The notes beneath the pieces were generated by a model. It was not told the origin of the DNA. It made no database searches and was given only the letters and a program-made list of their open reading frames with translations. The translations under genes and the position numbers were made by a program. A DNA stretch of 64,000 nucleotides from Mastigocoleus testarum BC008 (lineage in GTDB: Bacteria; Cyanobacteriota; Cyanobacteriia; Cyanobacteriales; Nostocaceae): NCBI RefSeq assembly GCF_001456025.1, contig NZ_LMTZ01000083.1, positions 101,915 through 165,914 on the forward strand, in the 5' to 3' direction. Below are positions 26,401-35,919 of the stretch, one piece after another; position 1 is the stretch's first letter; each line of letters begins with the position of its first letter.

Positions 26401-29137
26401 TCAATTTATTCTGGGAAATATTTGCCTGAATTCGAATTAAGTAAATATTAACCTGTTCTAGTATTGATTCGGCATGTTTGATGACCGCCTCAATCAATTG
26501 TTCCATTACCTCGAATTCACCGCAAAGAAAAGCCAATTCAGCAGCGAGTTCATGAAATTCTAGACTCTCTTCATACTTTCCTTCTTTGATCGTGGAATCT
26601 TCCGTTAATGGGATATTTCCAGGGTTATCCATAGATGAAGATAATGGAATAATCTGCCCCTGCCAAACCTTGTCCCCCAACAAAGATAATCCAATCTTGG
26701 CATATTCAAGACCAGCTTGATAGGCACTAGCATTCCTAGCTTTGCGACAAGCTTGGAGGTTGAGTCGGATTAATTCATCTAGCTCTTTTTCGTCAATAAT
26801 TAAAGCAGTTCCATGATTCAATTGATTAACTAGTTCAAAAATCCGGTCTTCTCTGGCTTCAGAAGACATACTTTCTAGGAGGATCTGTCCAATGTGGTAG
26901 TGGGTTATTTGTTTTTGCTTGTCAGGAATTAGGGAATAAGCAGCTTGTTGGACGCGATCGTGCAGAAAACGGTAAGATACATTTTCGGTGATTTTTTTGG
27001 TGTTGCTGGTATGTGGATATTCCCCATCATTCCTAAGATAAAACTTATACATTTCACCTTCTGGCACAATCAATCCCGATTGCAAAGCTTCCCACAAAGC
27101 ATCTGCCGCTTCAATTTCAGATTTATCTGAAATCATTGCTAGGGTAGCTAAGTCAAATTGATTGCTAATACAAGCTGCTAACTGCAAGATATCCTGAGTT
27201 ACGGTTGGAAGTTTCTGTAATTGAGTAGCCATAAACTCAACTACATCATCAGTTAGTCCTACTTCTCGTACTTTAGTAATATCACATTGCCAGTATCCTG
27301 CCTGAGAATCGAAGCAAATTAATCCATCCTCGTATAGTGCTTTGATAAATTGAGTCGCAAAAAATGGATTGCCTTGGGTTTTTTGGTAAACTATGTCGGT
27401 TAATGGTTGGGCTAATTTAGGATTACAGCTAAGAGTATCTGCCACCAATTGAGTTAAACTTGATTTACTCAAAGGTTTTAAGATAATTGTATTAATTTTT
27501 GCCTCTGTCTTCTTCAATCCATCTAAAGTCAAAATTAATGGATGAGCGGAAAAAACCTCATTATCTCGGTAAGCACCAATCATCAATAAATAACTGGTTT
27601 CTAACTCACCCACAAGTAATTGCATCAACTTCAAAGATGCTGAATCTGCCCACTGTAAGTCATCTAGAAAGATAACTAAAGGATGTTCTTTACTAGTGAA
27701 TACTTGAATGAAATTTTGAAATAATAAATTAAACCGATTTTGTACTGCACTACCGGATAGTTCTGGTACGGAAGGTTGTTTACCAATTATTTTTTCTAGT
27801 TCGGGAATAACTTCAATAATTACCTGTCCATTCTCACCTAATGCCTGTAATATTTTATGTTTCCAACTTGATAATTGAGCATCACTTTCACTCAATAATT
27901 GCCCCATTAAATCCCGAAACGCCTGCACAAATGCAGAAAAAGGAATATTGCGATTGAACTGGTCGAATTTTCCTTTAATGAAATAGCCATGTTGTTTGAC
28001 TATAGGTTTATGAACTTCCTTGACTACCGCTGTTTTCCCAATACCAGAAAAACCTGCGATTAGCATTAGTTCGCTTTTTAATTGACTGTCGCTCGGTTCA
28101 GAACTACTAGCATATTTTTCTAGAGTATGGTTATTAGAGTTATTTTCTATCCCAGAAACTCGGTTAAATGCTTCCAATAATATTTTAACTTCAGCTTCTC
28201 TACCATAAAGTTTTTCGGGAATAATAAATCGGTCACAAACATCTTTTTGAGCAATTGGAAAGTCTTTTATTTTTCCTGTTCTTCGAAGTTGTTTCAAACA
28301 GTTTTCTAAATCATACTTTAACCCCAAAGCAGTTTGATATCTATCTTCCGCATTTTTTGCCATCAACTTGGTGACAATATCTGATAGTACCTGGGGGATC
28401 TTTTCAGCATTAGCTGCTAAATTACCATTGTCAATTGAAGGAAGAGTTTGTGCAATATGGCAATGCACTAGTTCCATTGCATCATCAGATTTGAATGGTA
28501 ACTCTCCTGTTAATAATTCAAAAAATGTTATACCTAAAGAATAAAAATCACTACGGTAGTCAATTCCTCGATTCATTCTTCCTGTTTGTTCTGGAGAAAG
28601 ATAAGCGAGAGTTCCTTCTAAAATATTGGGATTTTTTATTTCTTGGGTTTCCTTTGATAACAAAGATGCAATACTAAAATCAATTAATTTAACCTGTTTT
28701 GTTTTCGCATTAATTAAAATATTGTCAGGTTTAATATCTTTGTGAATAATAAGGTTTTGGTAAAGTTGGTAGAGAATATCAGTTAGCTGAATTGCAATTG
28801 ATAAAAATTCTATAAGAGATAAATTATTATTTTTGATATATTCTCGTAAAGATATTTCTCCTTTATCTTCCATCACTAGGATATAACCATTCCCATGGGT
28901 TTCTAATGATAAAGGGGAAATTATGCCAGGAACATTGAGTTTTTTTGTAATAAAATATTGATTACGAAATTGTAGTAATTCGTTAAAACTAGGATATTCA
29001 GAGGTAAGAAGTTTGATGACGACAGGTAAGGAATCTTGCTTTCGGATTGCTCGATATACTTTTGTTCTCGAACCTTGATAGAGTTGTTCGCAAATTTGAT
29101 ATTTGGGAATAATTGGGGAACACAGTACGGTAGTCAT
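23492..29137 (-). CDS. HstK-type Ser/Thr kinase-AAA ATPase-GAF-histidine kinase
   Basis: 1881 aa. The eukaryotic-type kinase domain (13-280) has K42, HKD with D134, and DFS instead of DFG (D153). The ATPase module has P-loop GFSGIGKT (362-369) and a Walker B in LVIFLDDLQWAD, of the MalT/AAA-16 type. A long helical repeat region (about 750-1400) resembles TPR-type signalling arrays. A GAF domain (about 1440-1580), coiled coil, HisKA (H1630 in AHEINNP) and ATPase (DNGIGI; GKGLGLSIS) complete it. The family is known from multicellular cyanobacteria as hybrids of the two kinase types; substrates are mostly unknown. The leader is similar to that of the upstream paralogue. Confidence 0.93.
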   Translation of the reverse strand: MTTVLCSPIIPKYQICEQLYQGSRTKVYRAIRKQDSLPVVIKLLTSEYPSFNELLQFRNQYFITKKLNVPGIISPLSLETHGNGYILVMEDKGEISLREYIKNNNLSLIEFLSIAIQLTDILYQLYQNLIIHKDIKPDNILINAKTKQVKLIDFSIASLLSKETQEIKNPNILEGTLAYLSPEQTGRMNRGIDYRSDFYSLGITFFELLTGELPFKSDDAMELVHCHIAQTLPSIDNGNLAANAEKIPQVLSDIVTKLMAKNAEDRYQTALGLKYDLENCLKQLRRTGKIKDFPIAQKDVCDRFIIPEKLYGREAEVKILLEAFNRVSGIENNSNNHTLEKYASSSEPSDSQLKSELMLIAGFSGIGKTAVVKEVHKPIVKQHGYFIKGKFDQFNRNIPFSAFVQAFRDLMGQLLSESDAQLSSWKHKILQALGENGQVIIEVIPELEKIIGKQPSVPELSGSAVQNRFNLLFQNFIQVFTSKEHPLVIFLDDLQWADSASLKLMQLLVGELETSYLLMIGAYRDNEVFSAHPLILTLDGLKKTEAKINTIILKPLSKSSLTQLVADTLSCNPKLAQPLTDIVYQKTQGNPFFATQFIKALYEDGLICFDSQAGYWQCDITKVREVGLTDDVVEFMATQLQKLPTVTQDILQLAACISNQFDLATLAMISDKSEIEAADALWEALQSGLIVPEGEMYKFYLRNDGEYPHTSNTKKITENVSYRFLHDRVQQAAYSLIPDKQKQITHYHIGQILLESMSSEAREDRIFELVNQLNHGTALIIDEKELDELIRLNLQACRKARNASAYQAGLEYAKIGLSLLGDKVWQGQIIPLSSSMDNPGNIPLTEDSTIKEGKYEESLEFHELAAELAFLCGEFEVMEQLIEAVIKHAESILEQVNIYLIRIQANISQNKLTKAIAIAQELLQQLGVSFPETITHKEIQNTIADIDKLIDGRKIEDFAHLPVMSEQEKIAIVRVANSVIPIACICGSPLYPLLVVLSVKLSIQYGNISASSVAYASYGIIACTLKQDVDTGVKFGQLALQVFSQLDAKAIKPAIFNAMGLFILHRKSHLKETLPLLQEGYKVALEVGNQEMAGYNAKAICFHSFWCSQTLGDLEQETRAYCNGLVKLNQLATAGWCQIYWQTILNLLGRGGQTANILSGEALQEGEFLPLLVEAHDFFGLFIFNLYKLMLCYLFGEIEAAQNHAIEVRRYLLAAVGMVAEPAFYFYDSLSILATLSSELEHKPEVFVQIEENQTQLHQQWARYAPMNHQHKVDLVEAEKCRVLGQKAEAIDLYDKAISGAKANHYLQEEAIAKELAAKFYLDWGKERIAADYMQEAYYSYALWGAKAKTDDLEKCYPQLLVPILRKQHNQIRSSEATFEQGNLSSFINQTLQTTYSSSSTISQALDFATVLKASQALSSEIHTEKLISKLMQVVMENAGALKSALILLKDSTAILKALATPERGVELVNIPYQESTDIPTTVLNNVKRSLKIVVLDDAIQQNDFLADSYLRQQQPKSLLCMPILNQSKLIGLLYLENKLTTGAFTRDRVSVLNLLITQVAISLENAQLYGKLEDYSHTLEQKVSQRTLQLTQKATELESTLEKLYSTQAQLIQAEKMSGLGQLVAGIAHEINNPINFIYGNLTPATEYVESLIELIHLYQISYPQPLPTIQSKIADIELDFLIDDLPKLLASMGIGARRISEIVLSLRNFSRLDEAEMKPVDIHSGIDSTLLILQHQFTSNSQHAEIEIIKKYKQIPRVYCYASELNQVFMHVISNAIGALLQKMENTSNFDKPRITICTSLKEDSKVLISIADNGIGINKAILNKIFDPFFTTKPVGNGKGLGLSISYSIVVEKHGGNLSCISSPSEGTEFLIELPLKQ

Positions 29138-29255
29138 TGATACCTTAATTCTGTTACTGCTTGACTATTACTTCTCCAAAAGAAGTTGGATGAAGCATAT
29201 TTACACCTTTTTAGTGTTCCCATGACACATATGTTTACTAACAATACTTGGAAAC
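29138..29255 (-). promoter_or_regulatory. HstK leader with conserved hairpin
   Basis: A 6-bp hairpin (ACTTCT 29170-29175, AGAAGT 29181-29186) lies ~35 nt before the start codon. Blocks such as AGGTGTA and GGGAA further upstream are also found at matching positions ahead of the second HstK gene (34782-34870), so the regulatory leader was duplicated with the gene. Confidence 0.45.
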
Positions 29256-32200
29256 TCAGATCTGTGCACATTGGAGCGGAAGTATAATCTCAAATTCAGT
29301 TCCTTCATCTGGCTTGGAATATACATTCACAATTCCACCATGTTTTTGGACTATTGAATAACTCACAAATAACCCCAAACCTGTACCCCGACCAACTGCT
29401 TTTGTTGTAAAAAACGGTTCAAAAATGCGTTCTTGAATATTCACTGGAATTGTACTGTCTGTATTAGCAATCCCTATACTTACCCACTTTTCATCTATCG
29501 CTTTAGTACGAATCCCTATTTCTGGATTTTCACCCCTTTGAGTATTGTCTCGAATCGCATCAATTGCATTATTGATGATATTGAGAAAAACTTGATTGAG
29601 TTCGCTGGGATAGCAGGTTATTTTTGGTAAATTATGACAATATTCTTTGATTATTTTAATTTCTCTCTGATTTTCTGAACCTTGCAAACGATTTTGTAAA
29701 ATTAATAAAGTACTTTCAATCCCGCTGTGTATATCTACTGCTTTAATTGCAGATTCATCCAAACGAGAAAAGTTACGTAAACTCAAAACTATTTGCTTGA
29801 TGCGATTACTACCTGATTCCATAGATTTGATGATTTTAGTCACATCCTCAAATAGAAAATCCAGGTCAATCTCCTCACACTTTCCTTTTATTACCGAACT
29901 TGGCTGGGGATATTCCTGTTGATAAAGTCCCAGCAAACTTATCATTTCTTCGATATAACTTTTTGTATAACTTAGATTACCTTCAATAAAACTAATGGGA
30001 TTATTTATTTCGTGAGCAATCCCTGCAACTAATTGACCCAAAGATGACATTTTCTCATTTTGAATTAGTTGTGCTTGAGTTCGCTGCAATGTTCTCAAAG
30101 CTTGTTCTAAATCCTGGGCTTTTTGGTTCAAAGCTCGAGTCTTTCGCTTCACCTCGGATTTGAGAATTTGGGAATAATTTTCAGTTTTCTGATACAACCG
30201 GGCATTTTCAATGGAGATTGCAGCTTGACTAGTCAAAAGTTGAAGGATTTCGATTCGATCCAGAGTAAAAGCACCCAAGGTCAAATTATTTTCTAGGTAT
30301 AAAATACCGATGAGTTTTTTTTGCCGAATAATTGGAATACATAAAACTGATTTGGGTTTGTGGGTAACTATATAGTGGTCGCCAGCAAATTGGACTACTG
30401 AACTCAAGTTTTCAAAAACAGCTGTTTTTTGGGTGCATCTAACCAAATCAATTAAACTTTGGGGAATTTTCTGGTATCGCTTGAGGGGGATTTCTAAATG
30501 CTGTATCTGTTCTCCTTGTACTTGCTCTTGAAATGTACTTACTTGCTTAGGTTTATTATCAGCTTGAATAACTACAAACCATTGATTATCATCTTGACAA
30601 AGAATAAGGTGACCGCTTTGGGCTCCAGCATTTGCGATCGCTGTTTCCATTAAAGTTGTTAACAGTTTCTCTAACTCAATTTCCTGTGAAATAGCTTGTG
30701 CTGCTTTCATTACTGACGGAAAATCTAACGATAAATTCTGGCTGCTACTAGTTCTAATTACATTTTCGATAGATGTAGAAGTTATGTTTGCACTATTTTT
30801 AATATTGAGGTTATTAGTCTTAAGGATAGTTGCTAGCAGATAGGGGTATTGTTGTTCTAAGTGGTCAACTTTAGCCTTTGCACCCCAACGGGAGTAACAA
30901 TAACAGGCCCCTTGCATATAGACCGCAGCAATTTTATCCTTACCCCAACTCAAGTAAAATTTAGCTGCTAATTCGTTAGCTAAAGCTTCTTCTTGAAGAT
31001 ATTTATTTTCTTTGGCTTTACCAATGGCGTGATCGTATAAATTTACTGCTTTGATTTTTTTCCCAGTAACACGGGCTATTTCTGCCTCAAGCAACAAAAA
31101 TTTATGCTGGAAGTTTTCTGGACAATTCATTGCCCAAAGTTTCATTTTTTCTTGGTTCTCAGATAATTTATGCCAATATTTTTCTTGTTGAGATTTTGAA
31201 GCTTTTGAATAAAGACTGATAATATTTAGAGAATAATAAAAAATATGAACTGCAACCTGATATTTGGCGGCTAAGACTGCAATTATTTTTTTTGTTTCTT
31301 CAGAATAATAGAGGGATTCTGTTACTCTATCATATAAATAAAGCAACATTGACTTCAATATATAGTAATGACAGAGTGCATAAGTACTTTGATTATTCTG
31401 ACATTTCTCTAGATACTTTTGTTCGCTGCAGCCATCAATATCGAATGATTCCAATGAACTTGTATGTCCAAGTAAGTTCATTATTATCATATCGAGTGCC
31501 AGGATTGAATCCTCTCCAACCTGATGATTATTTTTTTGCACAAATAACAAACACTCTGGCAAATTAGATATAATTTCTTCTAAATTTTTTCCCTGATAAA
31601 ATGGATTTAATAGCTTATAAATCAGAATATAGCCCAAAAATAGAAAATTTCCAGATGCTAGTCCAGCTTGAATTCCCTCATCAAATATTTTCTCACTTCC
31701 TTGGAGGGGTTGATTCCAGGCATAGACGTTATTGCCAAAGATATAGCAAGCTTGGGTAATATCATCTAACTTGTTATATTTTCTGCTCAATTTTAATCCC
31801 AATAATCCAAAATCGTACCCTAATTTATAATTAGCTAAAGCCGTTCCTAAAAACATTCCATAAACAATAAAGCCGTAAGCAGAAGCAGGCACTGTACCAT
31901 ATTGATAAGAAAGTTCTACAATTTTCGTCCCTAACCAAAAATGTAGCTTTTCTTGTTGAGAGATATAAGAAGGGACTAAAAGACTATTTAATAACTGAAG
32001 ACATATTCTTTGCTGTGGAACAGTGGATTCTGGTAATTCAAGCCAAGATTGAAAAGAAATATCTCGAATTTTTGAAGTTACATTCTGGAAAGAATTATGC
32101 AGAGATTTTTCAATATTTTCTGTCGACGGTAAATTTATTTTGAATAAATGCAGTGATTTTCTTCCAATATCTACTGCCATGATACCTTGACCCATCATGG

Positions 32201-34781
32201 TATATTGAATTATAAAAAGATTATATAAATCAGCTTTTTCTAATTTTTTTTGTGCTTTTTCTAAGGATAATAATATTAAATTTTCTGACTCCTGAAAATT
32301 ACCATTTAGTTGTTCAGCTTCTGCTAGTAATCTATGAATATTGAAAGATAGTTCATAGTTATCATCCCATCCACTCTTCCCAATATATTCTTGAGCAATT
32401 CTCAAATAATCTCTAAATGCAACATAAGCTGTTGATTTTTTGGCTTTCTCACCTGCATGAATATTTAATTTTATCAGTTCGATTATATCGCGTTCTTCAG
32501 TAATTAATTCGTGTCCCAAATTTAAATGATCTACTATTTCAAATAGTCTTTCTTCTTGAGATTTACACTGAAGATTTGACAGTAATAAACGGCCAATATT
32601 TAGGTGAACTGACTTCTTTTGATTATCTTCAATTAATGTATAGACAGCTTGTTGTACTCGGTCGTGTAGAAATTTGTAAAAAATTTTCCCTGACCTTTCT
32701 TGATTAACATATTTTTCTGTGTCAAATTCAAATGTAAAAAAATCATCTGAAAAAAATTTATAAATCTCACCCTGAGGTATTACTAATCCTTCTTGCAGTG
32801 ATTCCCATAAATTTCTGGCAGTTTGATAGTATGATTTTTTATAAACAATTGACAATGTTTCCAAATCGAAATGATTGCCAATACAAGCTGCTAATTTAAG
32901 AACCTTTTGTGTCTCTGGGGATAATTTCTGTAATAGAGCAGCTATAAATTCCACCACATCATCGGTAAGGAATAATGCATCGATTTGCGTCAAATCCCAT
33001 TCCCAATAGTGGTCATCGCGATTAAATTTAATATTTCCGTTCTGATATAAAGCCTTGAGCAACTGTGTCGTGAAGAAGGGATTACCTTGTGTCTTACGAA
33101 AAATAAATTCAGTAAGGGGACGCGATCGCGCCGAAACTGACTTATCCGTGCACGGGGTTGAACAATTCAAGATATCAGCAACTAAGCGACTTGTATCATC
33201 AAAGCTAAGAGATTGGAGAGTAATTGTATTAATGACCACTTCTGCTTGTTTGAACTTCTCTAACAGGGCCATTAATGGATGTACGGAAGAGACTTCATTG
33301 TCCCGGTAAGCTCCTAACAGCAGCAGATGACTATTGCTCATAAGAATTTTGATGGACTCCATTGAAGCTGCATCACTCCATTGCAAATCATCTAAAAATA
33401 TCACCAGTGGATGATCGGCTTTTGCAAAAACCGCAATAAAATTTTGGAATAACAAATTAAATCTATTGTGTGCAGCTGCTCCCGATAGTTCCGATACAGG
33501 TGGTTGTTTACCAATTAGAGCTTCAAGTTCTGGAATCACTTCAATCAAAACTTGGCCATTTTCACCAACAGCTTCTAAAATCTGAGTACACCATCTGAGT
33601 CGTTGGGAATCTGATTCTGATAATAATTGTCCCATCAAATCTCGTAGGGCTTGGACAAAGGCAGAAAAAGGAATATTGCGATTGAACTGGTTGAACTTTC
33701 CTTGAATAAAGTAACCTCGTTGGTGGGTCATTGGTTTATGAACTTCATTCACTACTGCAGTTTTACCAACGCCCGAAAATCCAGCTACCAACATTATTTC
33801 TGAACTACCATTGGTAACACGCTTGAAAGCGTCTAATAATTCTTGAACTTCCACTTCCCGTCCGTAAAGTTTTTCGGGAATTAAAAAATGATCGCACACA
33901 TCCCGCTGACCAATTTCAAAATATCTAATTTCACCACTATCCTTTAATTGGTACAAACAAGTCTCTAGATCGTGCTTTAACCCCAAAGCACTTTGATACC
34001 TATCTTCGGCATTTTTCGCCATCAGCTTACTAATCACTTCACTGATGACTTCTGGTATCTCTGATTTAATGTCTGATATTCTAAATGCCTGTTGAGCGAT
34101 ATGACAATGTACCAAATCCATCGGGTCGTCAGATATGAATGGTAACTGTCCGGCGAGCATTTCAAACAAGGTTATTCCAAGGGAATAAAAATCGCTACGG
34201 TAGTCTATCCCTCGGTTCATTCTTCCTGTTTGTTCCGGAGAAATATACGCCAGAGTCCCTTCTAATAGATTAGGACTTTTGATTTCTTGGGTTTTTTTAG
34301 TAAGTAATGAAGCGATACTAAAGTCAATTAATTGAATCTGTTTCGTTTCGGGGTCAATGAGAATATTTGCTGGTTTGATGTCTTTATGAATTACCTTGTT
34401 TTGGTAAAGATTGTGGAGAATATCAGCTAACTGGATTCCTAAAGACAAAAATTCAACTAAGGAAAGTCTGTGGGTTTTGATATATTCATCTAATGATATC
34501 TCCCCCTTATCTTCCATCACTAGAATATAACCATTACCAAAAGTTTCCAATGATAAAGGATGAATGACACCGGGAATATCGAGGTTCTTGGCGATCGCAT
34601 ACTGGTTACGAAATTGCAATAATTCGTTGAAGCTTGGATATTCAGAGTTGAGGAGTTTTATAACTACAGCCAAGGAATCTTGTTCTCGCAATGCTCGATA
34701 TACTTTTGTTCTTGAACCTGCATAAAGTTGTTCGCGAATTTGATATCCGGGAATAATCGGAGAACGACACACAATATTCAT
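29256..34781 (-). CDS. HstK-type Ser/Thr kinase-AAA ATPase-GAF-histidine kinase with degenerate G1 box
   Basis: 1841 aa, paralogous along its length to the neighbouring 1881-aa protein. Kinase domain with K42, HKD (D134) and DFS (D153); P-loop GFSGVGKT near residue 340; helical repeat region; GAF (about 1390-1540); HisKA with H1590 (AHEINNP). In the ATPase the N-box (INNAIDAI) and G2 (GTGLGLFVS) are intact, but the G1 box is IANTDSTIP where the paralogue has IADNGIGIN, so the DxGxG ATP-binding motif is lost. Histidine-kinase output may be weak or absent while the Ser/Thr kinase remains intact. It is probably the first gene of the island. Confidence 0.92.
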   Translation of the reverse strand: MNIVCRSPIIPGYQIREQLYAGSRTKVYRALREQDSLAVVIKLLNSEYPSFNELLQFRNQYAIAKNLDIPGVIHPLSLETFGNGYILVMEDKGEISLDEYIKTHRLSLVEFLSLGIQLADILHNLYQNKVIHKDIKPANILIDPETKQIQLIDFSIASLLTKKTQEIKSPNLLEGTLAYISPEQTGRMNRGIDYRSDFYSLGITLFEMLAGQLPFISDDPMDLVHCHIAQQAFRISDIKSEIPEVISEVISKLMAKNAEDRYQSALGLKHDLETCLYQLKDSGEIRYFEIGQRDVCDHFLIPEKLYGREVEVQELLDAFKRVTNGSSEIMLVAGFSGVGKTAVVNEVHKPMTHQRGYFIQGKFNQFNRNIPFSAFVQALRDLMGQLLSESDSQRLRWCTQILEAVGENGQVLIEVIPELEALIGKQPPVSELSGAAAHNRFNLLFQNFIAVFAKADHPLVIFLDDLQWSDAASMESIKILMSNSHLLLLGAYRDNEVSSVHPLMALLEKFKQAEVVINTITLQSLSFDDTSRLVADILNCSTPCTDKSVSARSRPLTEFIFRKTQGNPFFTTQLLKALYQNGNIKFNRDDHYWEWDLTQIDALFLTDDVVEFIAALLQKLSPETQKVLKLAACIGNHFDLETLSIVYKKSYYQTARNLWESLQEGLVIPQGEIYKFFSDDFFTFEFDTEKYVNQERSGKIFYKFLHDRVQQAVYTLIEDNQKKSVHLNIGRLLLSNLQCKSQEERLFEIVDHLNLGHELITEERDIIELIKLNIHAGEKAKKSTAYVAFRDYLRIAQEYIGKSGWDDNYELSFNIHRLLAEAEQLNGNFQESENLILLSLEKAQKKLEKADLYNLFIIQYTMMGQGIMAVDIGRKSLHLFKINLPSTENIEKSLHNSFQNVTSKIRDISFQSWLELPESTVPQQRICLQLLNSLLVPSYISQQEKLHFWLGTKIVELSYQYGTVPASAYGFIVYGMFLGTALANYKLGYDFGLLGLKLSRKYNKLDDITQACYIFGNNVYAWNQPLQGSEKIFDEGIQAGLASGNFLFLGYILIYKLLNPFYQGKNLEEIISNLPECLLFVQKNNHQVGEDSILALDMIIMNLLGHTSSLESFDIDGCSEQKYLEKCQNNQSTYALCHYYILKSMLLYLYDRVTESLYYSEETKKIIAVLAAKYQVAVHIFYYSLNIISLYSKASKSQQEKYWHKLSENQEKMKLWAMNCPENFQHKFLLLEAEIARVTGKKIKAVNLYDHAIGKAKENKYLQEEALANELAAKFYLSWGKDKIAAVYMQGACYCYSRWGAKAKVDHLEQQYPYLLATILKTNNLNIKNSANITSTSIENVIRTSSSQNLSLDFPSVMKAAQAISQEIELEKLLTTLMETAIANAGAQSGHLILCQDDNQWFVVIQADNKPKQVSTFQEQVQGEQIQHLEIPLKRYQKIPQSLIDLVRCTQKTAVFENLSSVVQFAGDHYIVTHKPKSVLCIPIIRQKKLIGILYLENNLTLGAFTLDRIEILQLLTSQAAISIENARLYQKTENYSQILKSEVKRKTRALNQKAQDLEQALRTLQRTQAQLIQNEKMSSLGQLVAGIAHEINNPISFIEGNLSYTKSYIEEMISLLGLYQQEYPQPSSVIKGKCEEIDLDFLFEDVTKIIKSMESGSNRIKQIVLSLRNFSRLDESAIKAVDIHSGIESTLLILQNRLQGSENQREIKIIKEYCHNLPKITCYPSELNQVFLNIINNAIDAIRDNTQRGENPEIGIRTKAIDEKWVSIGIANTDSTIPVNIQERIFEPFFTTKAVGRGTGLGLFVSYSIVQKHGGIVNVYSKPDEGTEFEIILPLQCAQI

Positions 34782-34870
34782 TTATGCTTTACCTTGTTGC
34801 AGCTTAGCCATGTACTTCTCTCATAGAAGCAGTGCGCAGTAATTCTACACCTCATTATGATTCCCACAAA
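34782..34870 (-). promoter_or_regulatory. HstK leader with conserved hairpin (second copy)
   Basis: CTTCT (34815-34819) and AGAAG (34825-34829) form the same hairpin at the same distance from the start as in the other HstK leader, with matching TACACC and TTCCCA blocks (plus-strand reading) upstream. Confidence 0.45.
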
Positions 34871-34918
34871 TTAGATATTCGTTAACACTCACTATTTGGC
34901 TTGGCTTTATTAAAATAG

Positions 34919-35065
34919 CTGTGCACATTGGAGCGGAAATACAATCTCAAATTCAGTTCCTTCCTCTGGCTTGGAAGATACATTCACATCTCACTATGTT
35001 TTTAGACTATTGAATAACTCACAAATAACCCTAGACCTTTACCCCAAACTACTACTTTTGTTAGC
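34919..35065 (-). pseudogene. Relic of a third HstK gene (3' end of ATPase domain)
   Basis: About 145 bp closely match 29262-29408, the coding sequence for the last ~50 residues of the adjacent HstK protein, starting from the shared CTGTGCACATTGGAGCGGA end. Small deletions break the frame (for example around 34989). The similarity fades after about 35065. It is a leftover of an ancestral tandem array. The rest of 34871-35290 has no gene. Confidence 0.8.
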
Positions 35066-35290
35066 TGTTGTTTCTGAAATCTAGTATTCCCATAAACCGG
35101 ATGGTGAATAATAACAAGCAAATTAATCCTAACAGGAAACAATTTTTATCCCAGATATTTCGAATGAATACCTACTTTATGTAAGTTGCAGATATCAATT
35201 AATTTTTAAAATACATCCCAAAATCAAAACACTTCCTATTAAATTTTTGATTAACTCTACTTATCTAAACAAAATAGTTACTTTTATTTA

Positions 35291-35332
35291 CAACATACCT
35301 TATTTTCTCTGTTAACAAAATAAGGTATGTTG
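35291..35332. repeat. Perfect 16-bp inverted repeat
   Basis: CAACATACCTTATTTT (35291-35306) is exactly complementary to 35317-35332 across a 10-nt loop. It lies about 95 bp upstream of the next gene. The plus strand does not continue into a T-run, so an operator, element end or RNA hairpin is more likely than a terminator. Confidence 0.75.
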
Positions 35333-35427
35333 ATGTAGAAGAAATTAATATAAATGCAGTCTTTTGTAGTGTTTAAGTGTGGATATTATACCATACAAAT
35401 CTACAGGGAGCGCGGGAGGCTAACATA

Positions 35428-35808
35428 ATGTTTATTGAAGTCATAGATAATCTCGTAGAAGTAAATTCGATTAAAGTTATTCGCTTTGATTTTCAAACTA
35501 CTGAGCATTTCAACTCAAGGGATTATCAACCAAATAGCAGAATCCCAAGTAGTTTGGAGAGACTAAAAGAAATGAGTAAAGAATATGGAATTCTGACTGT
35601 TTATATTTTGTTAAAGGATAATACTCAAATTGTTGAAGTGAGAAAATTTGTGAGAAGAGATGAGATGGAAAAAATCAAGCAAGATATATTAGCAGAATTA
35701 AATATGAACTCTTCGAATGATAATCGCATAAAAATTGAAAATAGAAGTGAAAATCACGACACTAGAAAATATCAGGTAACCAGAAAAATTAAATCTTTGA
35801 ATAACTAA
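35428..35808 (+). CDS. Hypothetical protein, possible PH-like fold
   Basis: 126 aa from the ATG at 35428, which has GGGAGG nine bases upstream. A GTG at 35377 in the same frame lacks a ribosome site and adds an unlikely leader. The N-terminal ~90 residues alternate strands (MFIEVIDNLVEVNSIKVIRF, then ILTVYILLKDNTQIVEVRKF) and finish with a helix (EEMEKI-like, KIKQDILAEL), as in small bacterial PH-like domains. The last 35 residues are polar and probably disordered. No membrane segment. Function unknown; family resemblance tentative. Confidence 0.65.
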   Translation: MFIEVIDNLVEVNSIKVIRFDFQTTEHFNSRDYQPNSRIPSSLERLKEMSKEYGILTVYILLKDNTQIVEVRKFVRRDEMEKIKQDILAELNMNSSNDNRIKIENRSENHDTRKYQVTRKIKSLNN

Positions 35809-35919
35809 TTTATAATTATTCATTTTTCCTTCACAATTTGTAGTCTGTCTGTACCGATTGTCGATCCCCAATTTTCAAGTTCGGAAAATTTCTAAATTAA
35901 GGATATTCTCTTATAATCG

